Positions 16,236-24,381 of a DNA stretch of 64,000 nt are shown here, one piece after another; position 1 is the stretch's first letter; each line of letters opens with the position of its first letter. The translations under genes and the position numbers were made by a program. Under the pieces are notes generated by a model. The model had not been told where the DNA came from, searched no databases, and saw only the letters and a program-made list of their open reading frames with translations. The stretch covers positions 1 to 64,000 of the forward strand of contig NZ_ATXU01000001.1 of assembly GCF_000421845.1 (NCBI RefSeq), read 5' to 3'. Source of the stretch: Leucobacter chironomi DSM 19883. GTDB taxonomy: Bacteria > Actinomycetota > Actinomycetes > Actinomycetales > Microbacteriaceae.

Positions 16236-17530
16236 GAGATGAGCCTCCTCGCGAGGTCGGATTCGATGCCCGGATCCCGGAACGGCAGGAACTCGGGCAG
16301 TCTCGGATAGCCCGCTTCGAAGAGCTCGCGCGGCATACGGGCGTCCTTCGCGGGGTACAGGCGGCCGCCGACCTCGGCCACGATGCGGTCGAGTTCGGCG
16401 AAGAGCCGCAGCGTGCGCTCGCCGAGGTCGGGGAAGTCGAGGGCGAAGCAGACGCCCGGGGCCGGGAAGCTCAGCATGCCGGGCGACGGGGTGTCGCCGA
16501 AGGTCTTGAGCACGCCCAGGAAGGAGCCCTGCCCCGAACGCGCGATGCGGTGCAGCATCTCGGCCGTCGCCTCCTGCGCGCCCTCCCACGGGATGGTGCT
16601 CTGGTACTGGTAGAAGCCGCGCGGCCCGTACATGCGGTTCCAGCCGCGGATCGCGTCGAGCTGGTAGTCGTAGTCGCGGTAGTGCTCGATCCGCGTGCCG
16701 ACACCCGCCCGCTGCCACCAGTAGTAGGCCTTGTTGAGCGCGGGCAACGTCGCCCGGCCCACGAGCGAGAACGGCGGCGTGAACGGCACCGTGAGGGCGC
16801 GCTCGGGGGGCGCCGCCGGCAGGGCGGCCGTCTGCTCGGCCGAGCAGGGGCGGGCTGTCGTGAAGATACCGCGGCGGCCGCCGCCGGTGACCACGTCGAT
16901 CCAGCCCACCGAGAAGGGCTCGGCGGTCTCGCGCACCAGCGAGAAGTACTCGGAGAGCGAACCGAACGCCACACGGCGGGTCTCGAGCCACGGCCCCGCC
17001 ACCCGCTCCAGGCGGATCGTGGCCTCCACGATCACGCCCGTGAGACCGAGGCCGCCCACGGTCGCCGCGAACCAGTCGGCGCGCTCGCGAGGGCCGCAGA
17101 CGATGCGCTCGCCGTCGGTGCGGATCAGCACGATGCGTTCGACGTGCCCGCCGAAGGTGCCGGCGACGGCGTGGTTCTTGCCGTGCACGTCGTTCGCGAT
17201 CGCACCGCCCACGGTCACGTTCTGGGTGCCGGGCGTCACCGCGAGCATCCAGCCGCGGCGCGAGAACACCCGCTGGATCTCGCCGAGCGGGACACCCGCC
17301 TCGCAGCGCAGCAGGCCCGACTCCTCGTCGAAGTCGATGAACGCGTCGAGCGCGGTCAGATCCCACGCCGTGCCGCCGGAGTTGAGCGCCGCATCGCCGT
17401 AGCTGCGTTCGAGGCCGACCGCGAGACCGGGGTGCCCGGTCGTGATCGCGTCGGCGACGCCGCCGGGATCCGCCGGCCGCACTACGCGGTGCGGGTGCAT
17501 GCCGCGACGCCCCCAGGAGACCAGATCCAT
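16232..17530 (-). CDS. dprE1: DprE1-like FAD-dependent decaprenylphosphoryl-ribose 2'-oxidase
   Basis: A 432-residue VAO-fold flavoprotein. FAD-binding parts include GLERSYGDAALNSGG and GGAIANDVHGKNHAVAGTFG, with the His-Gly-Lys conserved in mycobacterial DprE1. Substrate-pocket residues recognisable from DprE1: YQYQ (the two Gln), VLKTFG (Lys) and YPAKDAR (Lys). The position equivalent to Mycobacterium tuberculosis Cys387, target of benzothiazinones, is Ala363 here (in VCFALDFP), and the Asn385 position is Cys. The enzyme oxidises decaprenylphosphoryl-ribose to the 2-keto intermediate, which DprE2 reduces. It follows gtrA by 4 nt and overlaps dprE2, one operon. Confidence 0.88.
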   Translation of the reverse strand: MDLVSWGRRGMHPHRVVRPADPGGVADAITTGHPGLAVGLERSYGDAALNSGGTAWDLTALDAFIDFDEESGLLRCEAGVPLGEIQRVFSRRGWMLAVTPGTQNVTVGGAIANDVHGKNHAVAGTFGGHVERIVLIRTDGERIVCGPRERADWFAATVGGLGLTGVIVEATIRLERVAGPWLETRRVAFGSLSEYFSLVRETAEPFSVGWIDVVTGGGRRGIFTTARPCSAEQTAALPAAPPERALTVPFTPPFSLVGRATLPALNKAYYWWQRAGVGTRIEHYRDYDYQLDAIRGWNRMYGPRGFYQYQSTIPWEGAQEATAEMLHRIARSGQGSFLGVLKTFGDTPSPGMLSFPAPGVCFALDFPDLGERTLRLFAELDRIVAEVGGRLYPAKDARMPRELFEAGYPRLPEFLPFRDPGIESDLARRLIS

Positions 17531-17534
17531 CTGC

Positions 17535-17936
17535 CTACCCCTCCCTCTCGACGAAAGTGTAGCGGCGATCCAGCTGGTACTTCGCCGCGTATCCGATCCC
17601 GAGCCCGATGACCGCGCCTGTGTAGCGGGCCGCCTCGGTGCCGAAGATCCAGTCGAAGCCGAACTCGAAGCCCCAGAAGATGACGGTCGTCACGACGCTG
17701 AACAGCGTGTACATGACGACGGTGCGCAGATTGCCGGACAGGCTCTTGGAGCGGTAGCGGAAGATGTACCGCCGATCCAGCACGTACTTGACGGAGAGCC
17801 CCGCGATGGTGCCGGCGAGCACGCCCGCCGCGACCGCCCACGTTCCGTCGAGCATCCGCACGACGGCGGCCTGCGCGAGCAGGTTCGTGAGCGTGGCGAT
17901 CGCCGCGAAGAGCAGGTACAACAGCGCGATGCGCAC
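17535..17936 (-). CDS. GtrA-like four-helix membrane protein
   Basis: A 133-residue protein with four transmembrane segments (starting LLYLLFAAIATLTNLLAQ) and the GtrA-family endings KYVLDRRYIF and KYQLDRRYTF, i.e. two copies of the K-Y-x-L-D-R-R-Y motif. GtrA proteins act with lipid-linked sugars; the mycobacterial neighbour of dprE1 (Rv3789) is in this family and has been linked to DPA translocation or to recruiting arabinosyltransferases. The GTG at 17934-17936 has GGAGA just upstream; longer frames would run into the divergent ubiA promoter. First gene of the gtrA-dprE1-dprE2 operon. Confidence 0.85.
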   Translation of the reverse strand: MRIALLYLLFAAIATLTNLLAQAAVVRMLDGTWAVAAGVLAGTIAGLSVKYVLDRRYIFRYRSKSLSGNLRTVVMYTLFSVVTTVIFWGFEFGFDWIFGTEAARYTGAVIGLGIGYAAKYQLDRRYTFVEREG

Positions 17937-18007
17937 ATCGTCTCCGTTCTGGGACTCGGTGCCCGCCTGACCCCGATTCGGCCGCTCGACCCCCGAGAAT
18001 AGAGTGT

Positions 18008-18898
18008 ATGCGCTCACTCTTCCAAGCACTGCGCCCTCGGCAGTGGGTCAAGAATCTGCTCGTGTTCGCGGTGCCCCTCGCGGCGGGCCGACTCTTCGAA
18101 CCGCAGGTGCTGCTGCAGTCGATCGCGGGCTTCGCGGTGTTCTGCGCCGCATCGTCCACGGTGTACCTCGTGAACGACCTCATGGACCGGGAGTCGGACC
18201 GCATCCACCCGTCGAAGCGGTACCGCCCGATCGCGAGCGGGCGCGTATCGCCCCGCACGGCCACCGTCACCGCGGGAGTGCTCGGCGTCGGAGCCGTCGT
18301 CACGCCCTTCGCCACGGGGGCCGTGGGGCTCGGAGCCGTCGTCATCGCCTACCTCGCGCTGCAGGCGCTCTACGTCACCTGGGCGAAGCACCGCAAGGTG
18401 GTCGACATGCTCTCCGTGGCGACGGGCTTCTGCCTCCGCGGCATCGCGGGCGCCGCCGCGACCGGTATCCCCGTGAGCGCCTGGTTCATGCTCGTCATCA
18501 TGGCGGGCTCGCTCTTCATGGTCGCCGGCAAGCGATACTCGGAGCTGCTGGCGGCTCAGCACGCCCCCACGGCGTACACGCGTTCGACGCTCGCGCAGTA
18601 CTCGGTGACGTTCCTGCAGTTCGTCTGGGCGATGTCGGGCACGATGCTCGTGCTCGGCTACTCCCTCTGGGCGTTCCAGATCGCGGGCTTCAACCAGGTC
18701 TTCACGGTCTCCTCGGTCGTGCCGTTCCTCGCGATCGTGCTCTACTACGCCTCCGACATCGACAAGGGCCGCGCCGAGGGCCCCGAGATGGTGCTCTTCC
18801 GCAACCGCAGCGTGCAGTTCGCGGCGGTGGCCTGGTTCGGGCTCTTCGCGGCAGCGGTGCTCGTGCCGTCCGACGGCATGACCCTCTTCGGGGCGTAG
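18008..18898 (+). CDS. ubiA: UbiA-type decaprenyl-phosphate phosphoribosyltransferase (DPPR synthase)
   Basis: A 296-residue UbiA-superfamily membrane protein with about nine helices. Mg-diphosphate motif one is NDLMDRESDRIHPSKR (N-D-x-x-D-x-x-x-D, about residues 57-72); the second is YYASDIDKGRAEGPEM (about 247-262). RPRQWVKNLLVFAVP at the N-terminus is typical of DPPR synthases (Rv3806c type). It transfers phosphoribose from PRPP to decaprenyl phosphate, the first committed step to DPA. It is divergent from gtrA-dprE1-dprE2 with a 71-bp shared region; a DprE3-type phosphatase is not seen nearby. GAGAAT seven bases before the ATG may be the -10 of a leaderless mRNA. Confidence 0.88.
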   Translation: MRSLFQALRPRQWVKNLLVFAVPLAAGRLFEPQVLLQSIAGFAVFCAASSTVYLVNDLMDRESDRIHPSKRYRPIASGRVSPRTATVTAGVLGVGAVVTPFATGAVGLGAVVIAYLALQALYVTWAKHRKVVDMLSVATGFCLRGIAGAAATGIPVSAWFMLVIMAGSLFMVAGKRYSELLAAQHAPTAYTRSTLAQYSVTFLQFVWAMSGTMLVLGYSLWAFQIAGFNQVFTVSSVVPFLAIVLYYASDIDKGRAEGPEMVLFRNRSVQFAAVAWFGLFAAAVLVPSDGMTLFGA

Positions 18899-18899
18899 C

Positions 18900-21503
18900 T
18901 CAGCCGAGCGGGCCGACCCGCTGCACGCGCACCGCCGGTTCGCCTTCGGCCTCGGAGTCGGCGAGGTCGACCACGCCTTCGATCCCCCAGTCGCGGTCGC
19001 CCGCGGGGTCGAGCAGCACCTGGCGGAAGCGCCAGACCCCCTCGGCGACGGCCTCGGCACCGCGGTCGATTTCGAGGAGCCCGGCGGCCCGGGCGTCCGC
19101 GTCGATGCGGATCTCGTCGTACTCGGTGAAGTATCCGGCCAGCGCGTCGCGCCAGCGCTGCTCGCCGAAGCCGCCCGCCCCGGAGCCGTCGAGCTCGCCG
19201 AGCAGCTCGTAGCGTTCGTGAGCCGCGGCCTGCACTCTGAGGAAGAGCGCGTTCCGCAGCATGACCGTGAACGCCCGCTCGTTGCGCAGCACGGATCGGG
19301 TGGGCGGCGCGACCGTCGCCCCGGTGGCTTCCGCCCGTGCGAGCGCTGCGGCGTGAGCCGCAGCGGCCTCGGGGTTCGAGAGCTCTTCCCACTCGTCGAT
19401 GAGGCTCGAATCGACCTGCCGCACGAGCTCGCCCAGCCAGTCGATGAGCTCGTCGAGCTCGGGGGTCTTCGCCTGCTCGGGGATGGTGCGTTCGAGCGCG
19501 CGGTAGGCGTCGCTGAGGTAGCGCAGCACCCCGCCCTCGGCACGACCGAGCTGGTAGAAGGAGACCAGGTCGCGGAAGCCGAAGGCGCGCTCCACCATGT
19601 CGCGCACCACCGACTTGGGCCGCAGCTCGTAGTCGCGCGCCCACGGCACCTCCTGCGTGTACGCGTTGAAGGCCTCGTCGAGCAGCTCTTTGAGCGGCTG
19701 CGGGTGAGTGATCTCTTCGAGCAGCTCCATGCGCTCGTCGTACTCGATGCCCTCGGCCTTCATGGCGGCGACGGCTTCGCCGCGTGCCTTGTGCTCCTGC
19801 GCACGCACGATGGCTCGCGGATCCTCGAGGGTGGCCTCGATGATCGAGATCACGTCGAGGGCGTAGCCGTCGGACTCGGGATCGAGCAGTTCGATCGCGG
19901 CGAGCGCGAACGGCGAGAGCGGCTGGTTGAGCGCGAAGTTCGCCTGCAGTTCGACGGTGAGGCGCAGCAGGCGCTCGCCCCGCTCGTTCTCGTGCACCTC
20001 GACGATGCCGCCGTTGCGCAGCGTACGGAAGATGTCGATCGCGGTGCGGGCGTGCTCGTACTGGCGCGCCTGCGGTTCGTGGCTCTCGAAGATGAGCATC
20101 TGCATCGTGTTCAGAGCTTCGCCCTCCCACTCCTCACCGCGACCGATGACGCCGAGCACCATCGAGTGGCTCACGCGCATGCGGCTCACGAGAGGTTCGG
20201 GCTGCGAGCCGACGAGCTTTTCGAGCGTCTGCTCGCTCCACCCCACGAAGCCCTGCGGCGGCGATTTCTTCTTCGGCCCCTTGCCGACCTTCTTGCCCGC
20301 GGCGGCCTTCGCCTGCGCCTTCGCGCTCTGCTTCGCGTTCTCGACCTCGTGCTCGGGGGCGAGGGCGATCACGTCGCCCTCGGTGTCGAAGCCGGCCCGG
20401 CCCGCGCGCCCGGCGATCTGGTGGAACTCGCGGGCGCTCAGGCGGCGCATCTTCTCGCCGTCGAACTTGGTGAGCGCGGTGATGACGACGGTGCGGATGG
20501 GCACGTTGATGCCGACCCCCAGCGTGTCGGTGCCGCAGATCACGCGCAGCAGGCCCCGCTGGGCGAGCTGCTCGACGAGGCGCCGGTAGCGGGGCAGCAT
20601 GCCCGCGTGGTGCACGCCGATGCCCGCGCGAACGAGCCGCGAGAGCGTCGAACCGAAGCCCGTCGAGAAGCGGAAGCCGCCGATCGCCGCGGCGATCTCA
20701 TCGCGGCCCGCACGGTCGACGACGCGGATGCTCGCGAGGGCCTGGGCCTGCTCGACCGCGTGCGACTGGTTGAAGTGCACGAGGTAGGCGGGCGTCTGCC
20801 GCTGCTCGATGAGCTGCTCGACCACCTCGTGGGCGGGCGCCACCGCGTAGCTGAAGCTGAGCGGCACGGGCCGCTCGACCCCCGTGACGAGGGCGGTGTC
20901 GCGACCGGTGGCGTCGCTGAGATCGGCCGCGAGCTCGGTCACGTCGCCGAGCGTCGCCGACATCAGCAGGAACTGCGCGTCGTGCATGAGCAGCAGCGGC
21001 ACCTGCCACGCCCAGCCCCGGTCGGGGTCTGCGTAGTAGTGGAACTCGTCCATGATCACCTGGGTGATGCCGCCGGCCTCGGGGTTGTCGACGTCCTTGT
21101 CGCGAATGGCGAGGTTCGCCAGGATCTCGGCGGTGCAGCAGAGGATCGGCGCGTCGGCATTGATCGAGGTGTCGCCGGTGACCATGCCGACGTTGGCGGC
21201 CCCGAACACCTCGACGAGGTCGAAGAACTTCTCGCTCACGAGGGCTTTGATGGGCGCGGTGTAGACGGTGCGCCGGTGCTCTGCGAGTGCGATGAAGTGG
21301 GCGCCGAGCGCCACGAGCGATTTGCCGGTGCCCGTGGGCGTTGCGAGGATCACGTTGCTGCCGAGCGCGATGCCGAGCACCGCCTCCTCCTGGGCCGGGT
21401 AGAGGCGCAGGCCGCGCTCCTCCCACGCCCACTCCTCGAATGCGGCGAAGGCCTCGTCCGCCTCCGCGAAGGTGGAGGTGTCGAGGATCGATCCCAGGTT
21501 CAT
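18900..21503 (-). CDS. DEAD/DEAH-box helicase with DUF3516 (Ski2-like)
   Basis: An 867-residue SF2 helicase. N-terminal RecA lobe: Walker A ATPTGTGKS (about residue 50), TAPIKALVSEKF (Ia), DEFHYYAD (Walker B in DEFH form), LMSATLG (III). Second lobe ends in HQIAGRAGRAGFDTEG (VI). A Lys-rich stretch (KKVGKGPKKKS) precedes a long helical C-terminal DUF3516 domain, an actinobacterial Ski2-like architecture presumed to act on RNA or DNA duplexes. The ATG at 21503 has GGGAAGG upstream; a GTG at 21527 overlapping the DUF2130 stop is the alternative start. Follows the DUF2130 gene almost without gap. It ends 1 nt from the convergent ubiA stop. Confidence 0.85.
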   Translation of the reverse strand: MNLGSILDTSTFAEADEAFAAFEEWAWEERGLRLYPAQEEAVLGIALGSNVILATPTGTGKSLVALGAHFIALAEHRRTVYTAPIKALVSEKFFDLVEVFGAANVGMVTGDTSINADAPILCCTAEILANLAIRDKDVDNPEAGGITQVIMDEFHYYADPDRGWAWQVPLLLMHDAQFLLMSATLGDVTELAADLSDATGRDTALVTGVERPVPLSFSYAVAPAHEVVEQLIEQRQTPAYLVHFNQSHAVEQAQALASIRVVDRAGRDEIAAAIGGFRFSTGFGSTLSRLVRAGIGVHHAGMLPRYRRLVEQLAQRGLLRVICGTDTLGVGINVPIRTVVITALTKFDGEKMRRLSAREFHQIAGRAGRAGFDTEGDVIALAPEHEVENAKQSAKAQAKAAAGKKVGKGPKKKSPPQGFVGWSEQTLEKLVGSQPEPLVSRMRVSHSMVLGVIGRGEEWEGEALNTMQMLIFESHEPQARQYEHARTAIDIFRTLRNGGIVEVHENERGERLLRLTVELQANFALNQPLSPFALAAIELLDPESDGYALDVISIIEATLEDPRAIVRAQEHKARGEAVAAMKAEGIEYDERMELLEEITHPQPLKELLDEAFNAYTQEVPWARDYELRPKSVVRDMVERAFGFRDLVSFYQLGRAEGGVLRYLSDAYRALERTIPEQAKTPELDELIDWLGELVRQVDSSLIDEWEELSNPEAAAAHAAALARAEATGATVAPPTRSVLRNERAFTVMLRNALFLRVQAAAHERYELLGELDGSGAGGFGEQRWRDALAGYFTEYDEIRIDADARAAGLLEIDRGAEAVAEGVWRFRQVLLDPAGDRDWGIEGVVDLADSEAEGEPAVRVQRVGPLG

Positions 21504-21523
21504 GCGTGCGCCTTCCCGCCCCT

Positions 21524-22936
21524 TCACTCGGCCGCGGGTGCGCCGGTGCCGCCCTCGAGCTCGGCGAATTTGGCCGCCATCGTCGGGTTCTTGCGGGTGA
21601 GCTTCTTGATGGTAACGCCCTGCGCCTTGTCGTTCGCCAGGCGCAGGTTGCGCTCGGAGCCCAGCAGTTCGTCCTTGACCTTCTGCAGCCGCGCGATCGC
21701 CTTGTCGATCTCCTCGATCGCAGTGTGGAACTTGCGCGTCGCGAGCTCGTAGTTGCGACCGAACGCTCCCTTGAAGGCGTCGAGCTCCGACTCGAAGTTG
21801 GTGATGTCGATGTTCTGCGCCTTCACCTGTTCGAGCTCGGCCTTGTACTTTAGCGCGTTCAGCGCGCCGTTGCGCAGGAGCGTGATGAGCGGCAGGAAGA
21901 ACTGCGGCCGCACCACGTACATCTTGGGGTAGCGGTGCGAGACGTCGACGATGCCGTCGTTGTAGTACTCGTTCTCGGGCTCCAGCAGCGACACGAGCAC
22001 CGCGTACTCGCAGCCCTTCTCGGTGCGGTCCTTGTCGAGCTCTTTGAAGAAGTCCTCGTTCTTCTTCTTCGTCGCCGTCGTGTCGGCCTCGTTCTTCATC
22101 TCGAACATGATCGAGACGATCTCGACGCCGGCCGGGTCCAGGTCTCGGAAGATGTAGTCGCCCTTGCTGCCGGAGCTCGCGTCGTTGTCCTTCTCGAAAT
22201 AGGCGCTCGGGAAAGCCATGGCGCGGTAGCGGTTGAAGGTGTTCTCGCAGTGCAGTTCGAGGGTCTCGCCGAGCATCTTGGTCGATAGGCGGGCCTTCAT
22301 GTCGCGCAGGCGCTCGATCTCGACCTCGCGGTCCCGCAGCTGCGTCTCGTAGCGGTCCTTCAAGGACTGCTCCGCGAGCTGCTTCTCGAGCTCGGCGCGC
22401 GCGAGCCCGCTCTGCAGCTCATCGCGCTCCCGTTCCACGCTGCCGACCGCCTCGGCGAGGGCGAGCTTCTGTGCGAGCTCGACGGCTCCCAGCTGCGACC
22501 GCAGCTCCTGGATCTGCGAGTCCTTCGCAGCGGCGGCGCGCTGCAGCTCGGCCACGAGCTTCGCCTCGGCGAGATCCACGGCCGCCTGCGTCTCCTGCCT
22601 CGCCTGCTCGAGCTCGCTCGCGAGCGCGTCGCGCTCCTTCTCGACCGCGCCGAGGGCCTCGGCGACCGCGAGCCGTCGCGCGGTCTCACCCGCCTCGACC
22701 CGTGCCCGCAGCTCCTGGATCTCCGAGTCCTTCGCAGCCGCGGCGCGCTGCAGCTCGCCCGCCGACTGCGCCGCCGCGAGCTCGAGGGCCCTCGCCTTGT
22801 CCTGCTCGGCCAGTTCGAGCCGTTCGTGCAGCTGCTGCTCGAACTCGTGGTCGCGCACCTGTTTCAGGATGTCGGCGTACCCGGCCTCATCGACGGTGAA
22901 CGCCCTGCCGCAGTGCGGGCACTTGATCTCATGCAT
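21524..22936 (-). CDS. DUF2130 protein: zinc knuckle, coiled coil, nuclease-like domain
   Basis: A 470-residue soluble protein. Residues 1-15 hold a CPHC zinc motif, residues ~25-235 a long Ala/Glu/Arg-rich coiled coil with an internal duplication ([10 protein letters not shown] followed by E/QIQELR occurs twice), and residues ~240-430 the DUF2130 domain. The latter contains GDYIFRD followed by FEMKNE, a D...ExK arrangement like PD-(D/E)XK nucleases, which I know has been proposed for this family. Function unproven; nuclease or nucleic-acid maintenance is inference. It abuts the DUF3516 helicase, suggesting the two act together. Confidence 0.8.
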   Translation of the reverse strand: MHEIKCPHCGRAFTVDEAGYADILKQVRDHEFEQQLHERLELAEQDKARALELAAAQSAGELQRAAAAKDSEIQELRARVEAGETARRLAVAEALGAVEKERDALASELEQARQETQAAVDLAEAKLVAELQRAAAAKDSQIQELRSQLGAVELAQKLALAEAVGSVERERDELQSGLARAELEKQLAEQSLKDRYETQLRDREVEIERLRDMKARLSTKMLGETLELHCENTFNRYRAMAFPSAYFEKDNDASSGSKGDYIFRDLDPAGVEIVSIMFEMKNEADTTATKKKNEDFFKELDKDRTEKGCEYAVLVSLLEPENEYYNDGIVDVSHRYPKMYVVRPQFFLPLITLLRNGALNALKYKAELEQVKAQNIDITNFESELDAFKGAFGRNYELATRKFHTAIEEIDKAIARLQKVKDELLGSERNLRLANDKAQGVTIKKLTRKNPTMAAKFAELEGGTGAPAAE

Positions 22937-23031
22937 CCGGAGCCTCCCTCGACCTGTCTCGGAACCCTACTAACCCTCCCACAGACCACCGACATTCCCG
23001 TTCGACGGCCCCGTGCCGGGCCGGCGGCGTT

Positions 23032-23152
23032 GCCGGAGCGGAGCAAGACGAGGCCGGACCGGAGCCGGACCGGAGCGGAGCAAGACGAGGCCGGAGCGGA
23101 GCAAGACGATGCCGGAGCGGAGCAAGACGAGGTCGGAGCGGAGCCGGACCGG
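23032..23152. repeat. 21-bp tandem repeat, about four copies plus fragments
   Basis: GCCGGAGCGGAGCAAGACGA(G/T) occurs at 23032-23052, 23090-23110 and 23111-23131, with an expanded 37-bp variant at 23053-23089 and a partial copy after 23132. The 21-bp unit is a multiple of three, so it stays open in the frame of the downstream oxidoreductase and encodes PERSKTR repeats if translated. Confidence 0.85.
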
Positions 23153-23170
23153 AGCGTCAGGGGTGGCCGA

Positions 23171-23176
23171 TACACT
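23171..23176 (+). promoter_or_regulatory. -10 box (TACACT) of a leaderless oxidoreductase promoter
   Basis: TACACT is followed by seven bases and then the ATG at 23184; there is no Shine-Dalgarno. This supports starting the protein here rather than in the upstream repeat. Confidence 0.6.
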
Positions 23177-23183
23177 GCGGCAC

Positions 23184-24278
23184 ATGGCAGATCCGATTCT
23201 CTTCCGTCCCATCCGGCTCCGCGATCTCGAGGTGCGCAACCGGCTCTGGGCCTCCCCCATGTGCCAGTACTCGGTCGAGCAGCAGGACGGCGTGCCCCGC
23301 GAATGGTATCTGCAGCACATCGGCGCGCTCGCGCGCGGCGGGGCCGGTCTCGTGGTCGTCGAGGCGACGGCCGTGACGCCGGAGGGCCGCATCTCTCCGC
23401 GAGACCTGGGGCTCTGGAACGACGAGCAGACCGCGGCCTTCGCCCGCCTCGCAGGGATCGCGCACGCCCACGGCGCCCGCATCGCGGTGCAGCTCGCGCA
23501 CGCCGGGCGCAAAGCCTCGACGCAGCCGTGGCTGCCCGGCATGCCCGACGGCTCGGTCCCGATCGGCGCGGGCGGTTGGCCGACCGTCGCCCCCTCAGAG
23601 GTGGGCTTCGGCGAGTTCACGGCGCCCCGCGCGCTCGGGATCGATGAGATCGCGGGCGTCGTCGCGTCGTTCGCGGCGGCCGCCGACCGCGCAGTCGCCG
23701 CCGGCTTCGACGCCGTCGAGGTGCACGCCGCGCACGGCTACCTGCTGCACGAGTTCCTGTCGCCGCTCTCGAATCTGCGCGGCGACGGCTACGGCGGCGA
23801 TCTCGAACGACGCGCGCGGCTGCTGCGCGAGGTCGTGCGCGCGATCCGGATCCGCCACCCCGAGCTGCCGATCCTCGTGCGCATCTCGGCCACCGAGTGG
23901 ACCGCGGGCGGTTTCGACGCCGACGAAGCGCAGCAGGTCTCGGCCTGGCTCGTCGAGGACGGCGCCGATCTCATCGATGTCTCCTCCGGCGGAAACACCC
24001 CGACCGCGCCCATCCCGGTCGGACCCGCCTACCAGACCCCGCTCTCCGCACGGCTGCGCCGCGAGCTCCCCGCCGACGCGGTCGCGATCGGAGCGGTCGG
24101 GCTCATCACGGCGGCCGCCCAGGCGGAAACGATCCTCGTCACCGGGCAGGCCGATGTGATCTTCGTGGGGCGCCCCCTCCTCGCCGACCCGCACCTGCCG
24201 CTGCGGTGGGCGCACGAGCTGCGCGCCTCCTCCGCCGAGAGCCTCGTGCCTGCCCCGTACCACCGCGCCCGGTTCTGA
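23184..24278 (+). CDS. Old yellow enzyme, YqjM-type NADH:flavin oxidoreductase
   Basis: A 364-residue FMN TIM barrel. Motifs: RLRDLEVRNRLWASPMCQYS near the N-terminus, with the Cys that tunes FMN in thermophilic-like OYEs; QLAHAGRKAST; VEVHAAHGYLLHEFLSPLSN (substrate His pair); DVSSGG; and FVGRPLLADP. Length and PMCQYS mark the YqjM (class II) group rather than classical OYE. It reduces activated C=C bonds of enals, enones or nitro compounds with NAD(P)H. The frame extends ~57 codons upstream through a tandem repeat; the ATG at 23184 fits family N-termini. Confidence 0.92.
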   Translation: MADPILFRPIRLRDLEVRNRLWASPMCQYSVEQQDGVPREWYLQHIGALARGGAGLVVVEATAVTPEGRISPRDLGLWNDEQTAAFARLAGIAHAHGARIAVQLAHAGRKASTQPWLPGMPDGSVPIGAGGWPTVAPSEVGFGEFTAPRALGIDEIAGVVASFAAAADRAVAAGFDAVEVHAAHGYLLHEFLSPLSNLRGDGYGGDLERRARLLREVVRAIRIRHPELPILVRISATEWTAGGFDADEAQQVSAWLVEDGADLIDVSSGGNTPTAPIPVGPAYQTPLSARLRRELPADAVAIGAVGLITAAAQAETILVTGQADVIFVGRPLLADPHLPLRWAHELRASSAESLVPAPYHRARF

Positions 24279-24369
24279 CAGGGCCGGCAACCCCACCGGT
24301 GCCGGGAGCCGGGTCGGTGCCGGGAGCCGGGGCGGTTGCGGCCATCGCATCAGTGTCGGTGGCCCGGTC

Positions 24370-24375
24370 TACACT
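24370..24375 (+). promoter_or_regulatory. -10 box (TACACT) of a leaderless promoter
   Basis: TACACT is separated by six bases (GACCGC) from the ATG at 24382. Upstream, a GGTGCCGGGAGCCGGG duplication (about 24298-24333) lies between the two genes. Confidence 0.6.
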
Positions 24376-24381
24376 GACCGC

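Noticed and set aside
23013-23183. Upstream start for the old yellow enzyme through the tandem repeat
   Set aside because: The -10 box at 23171 and family N-terminus place the start at 23184.
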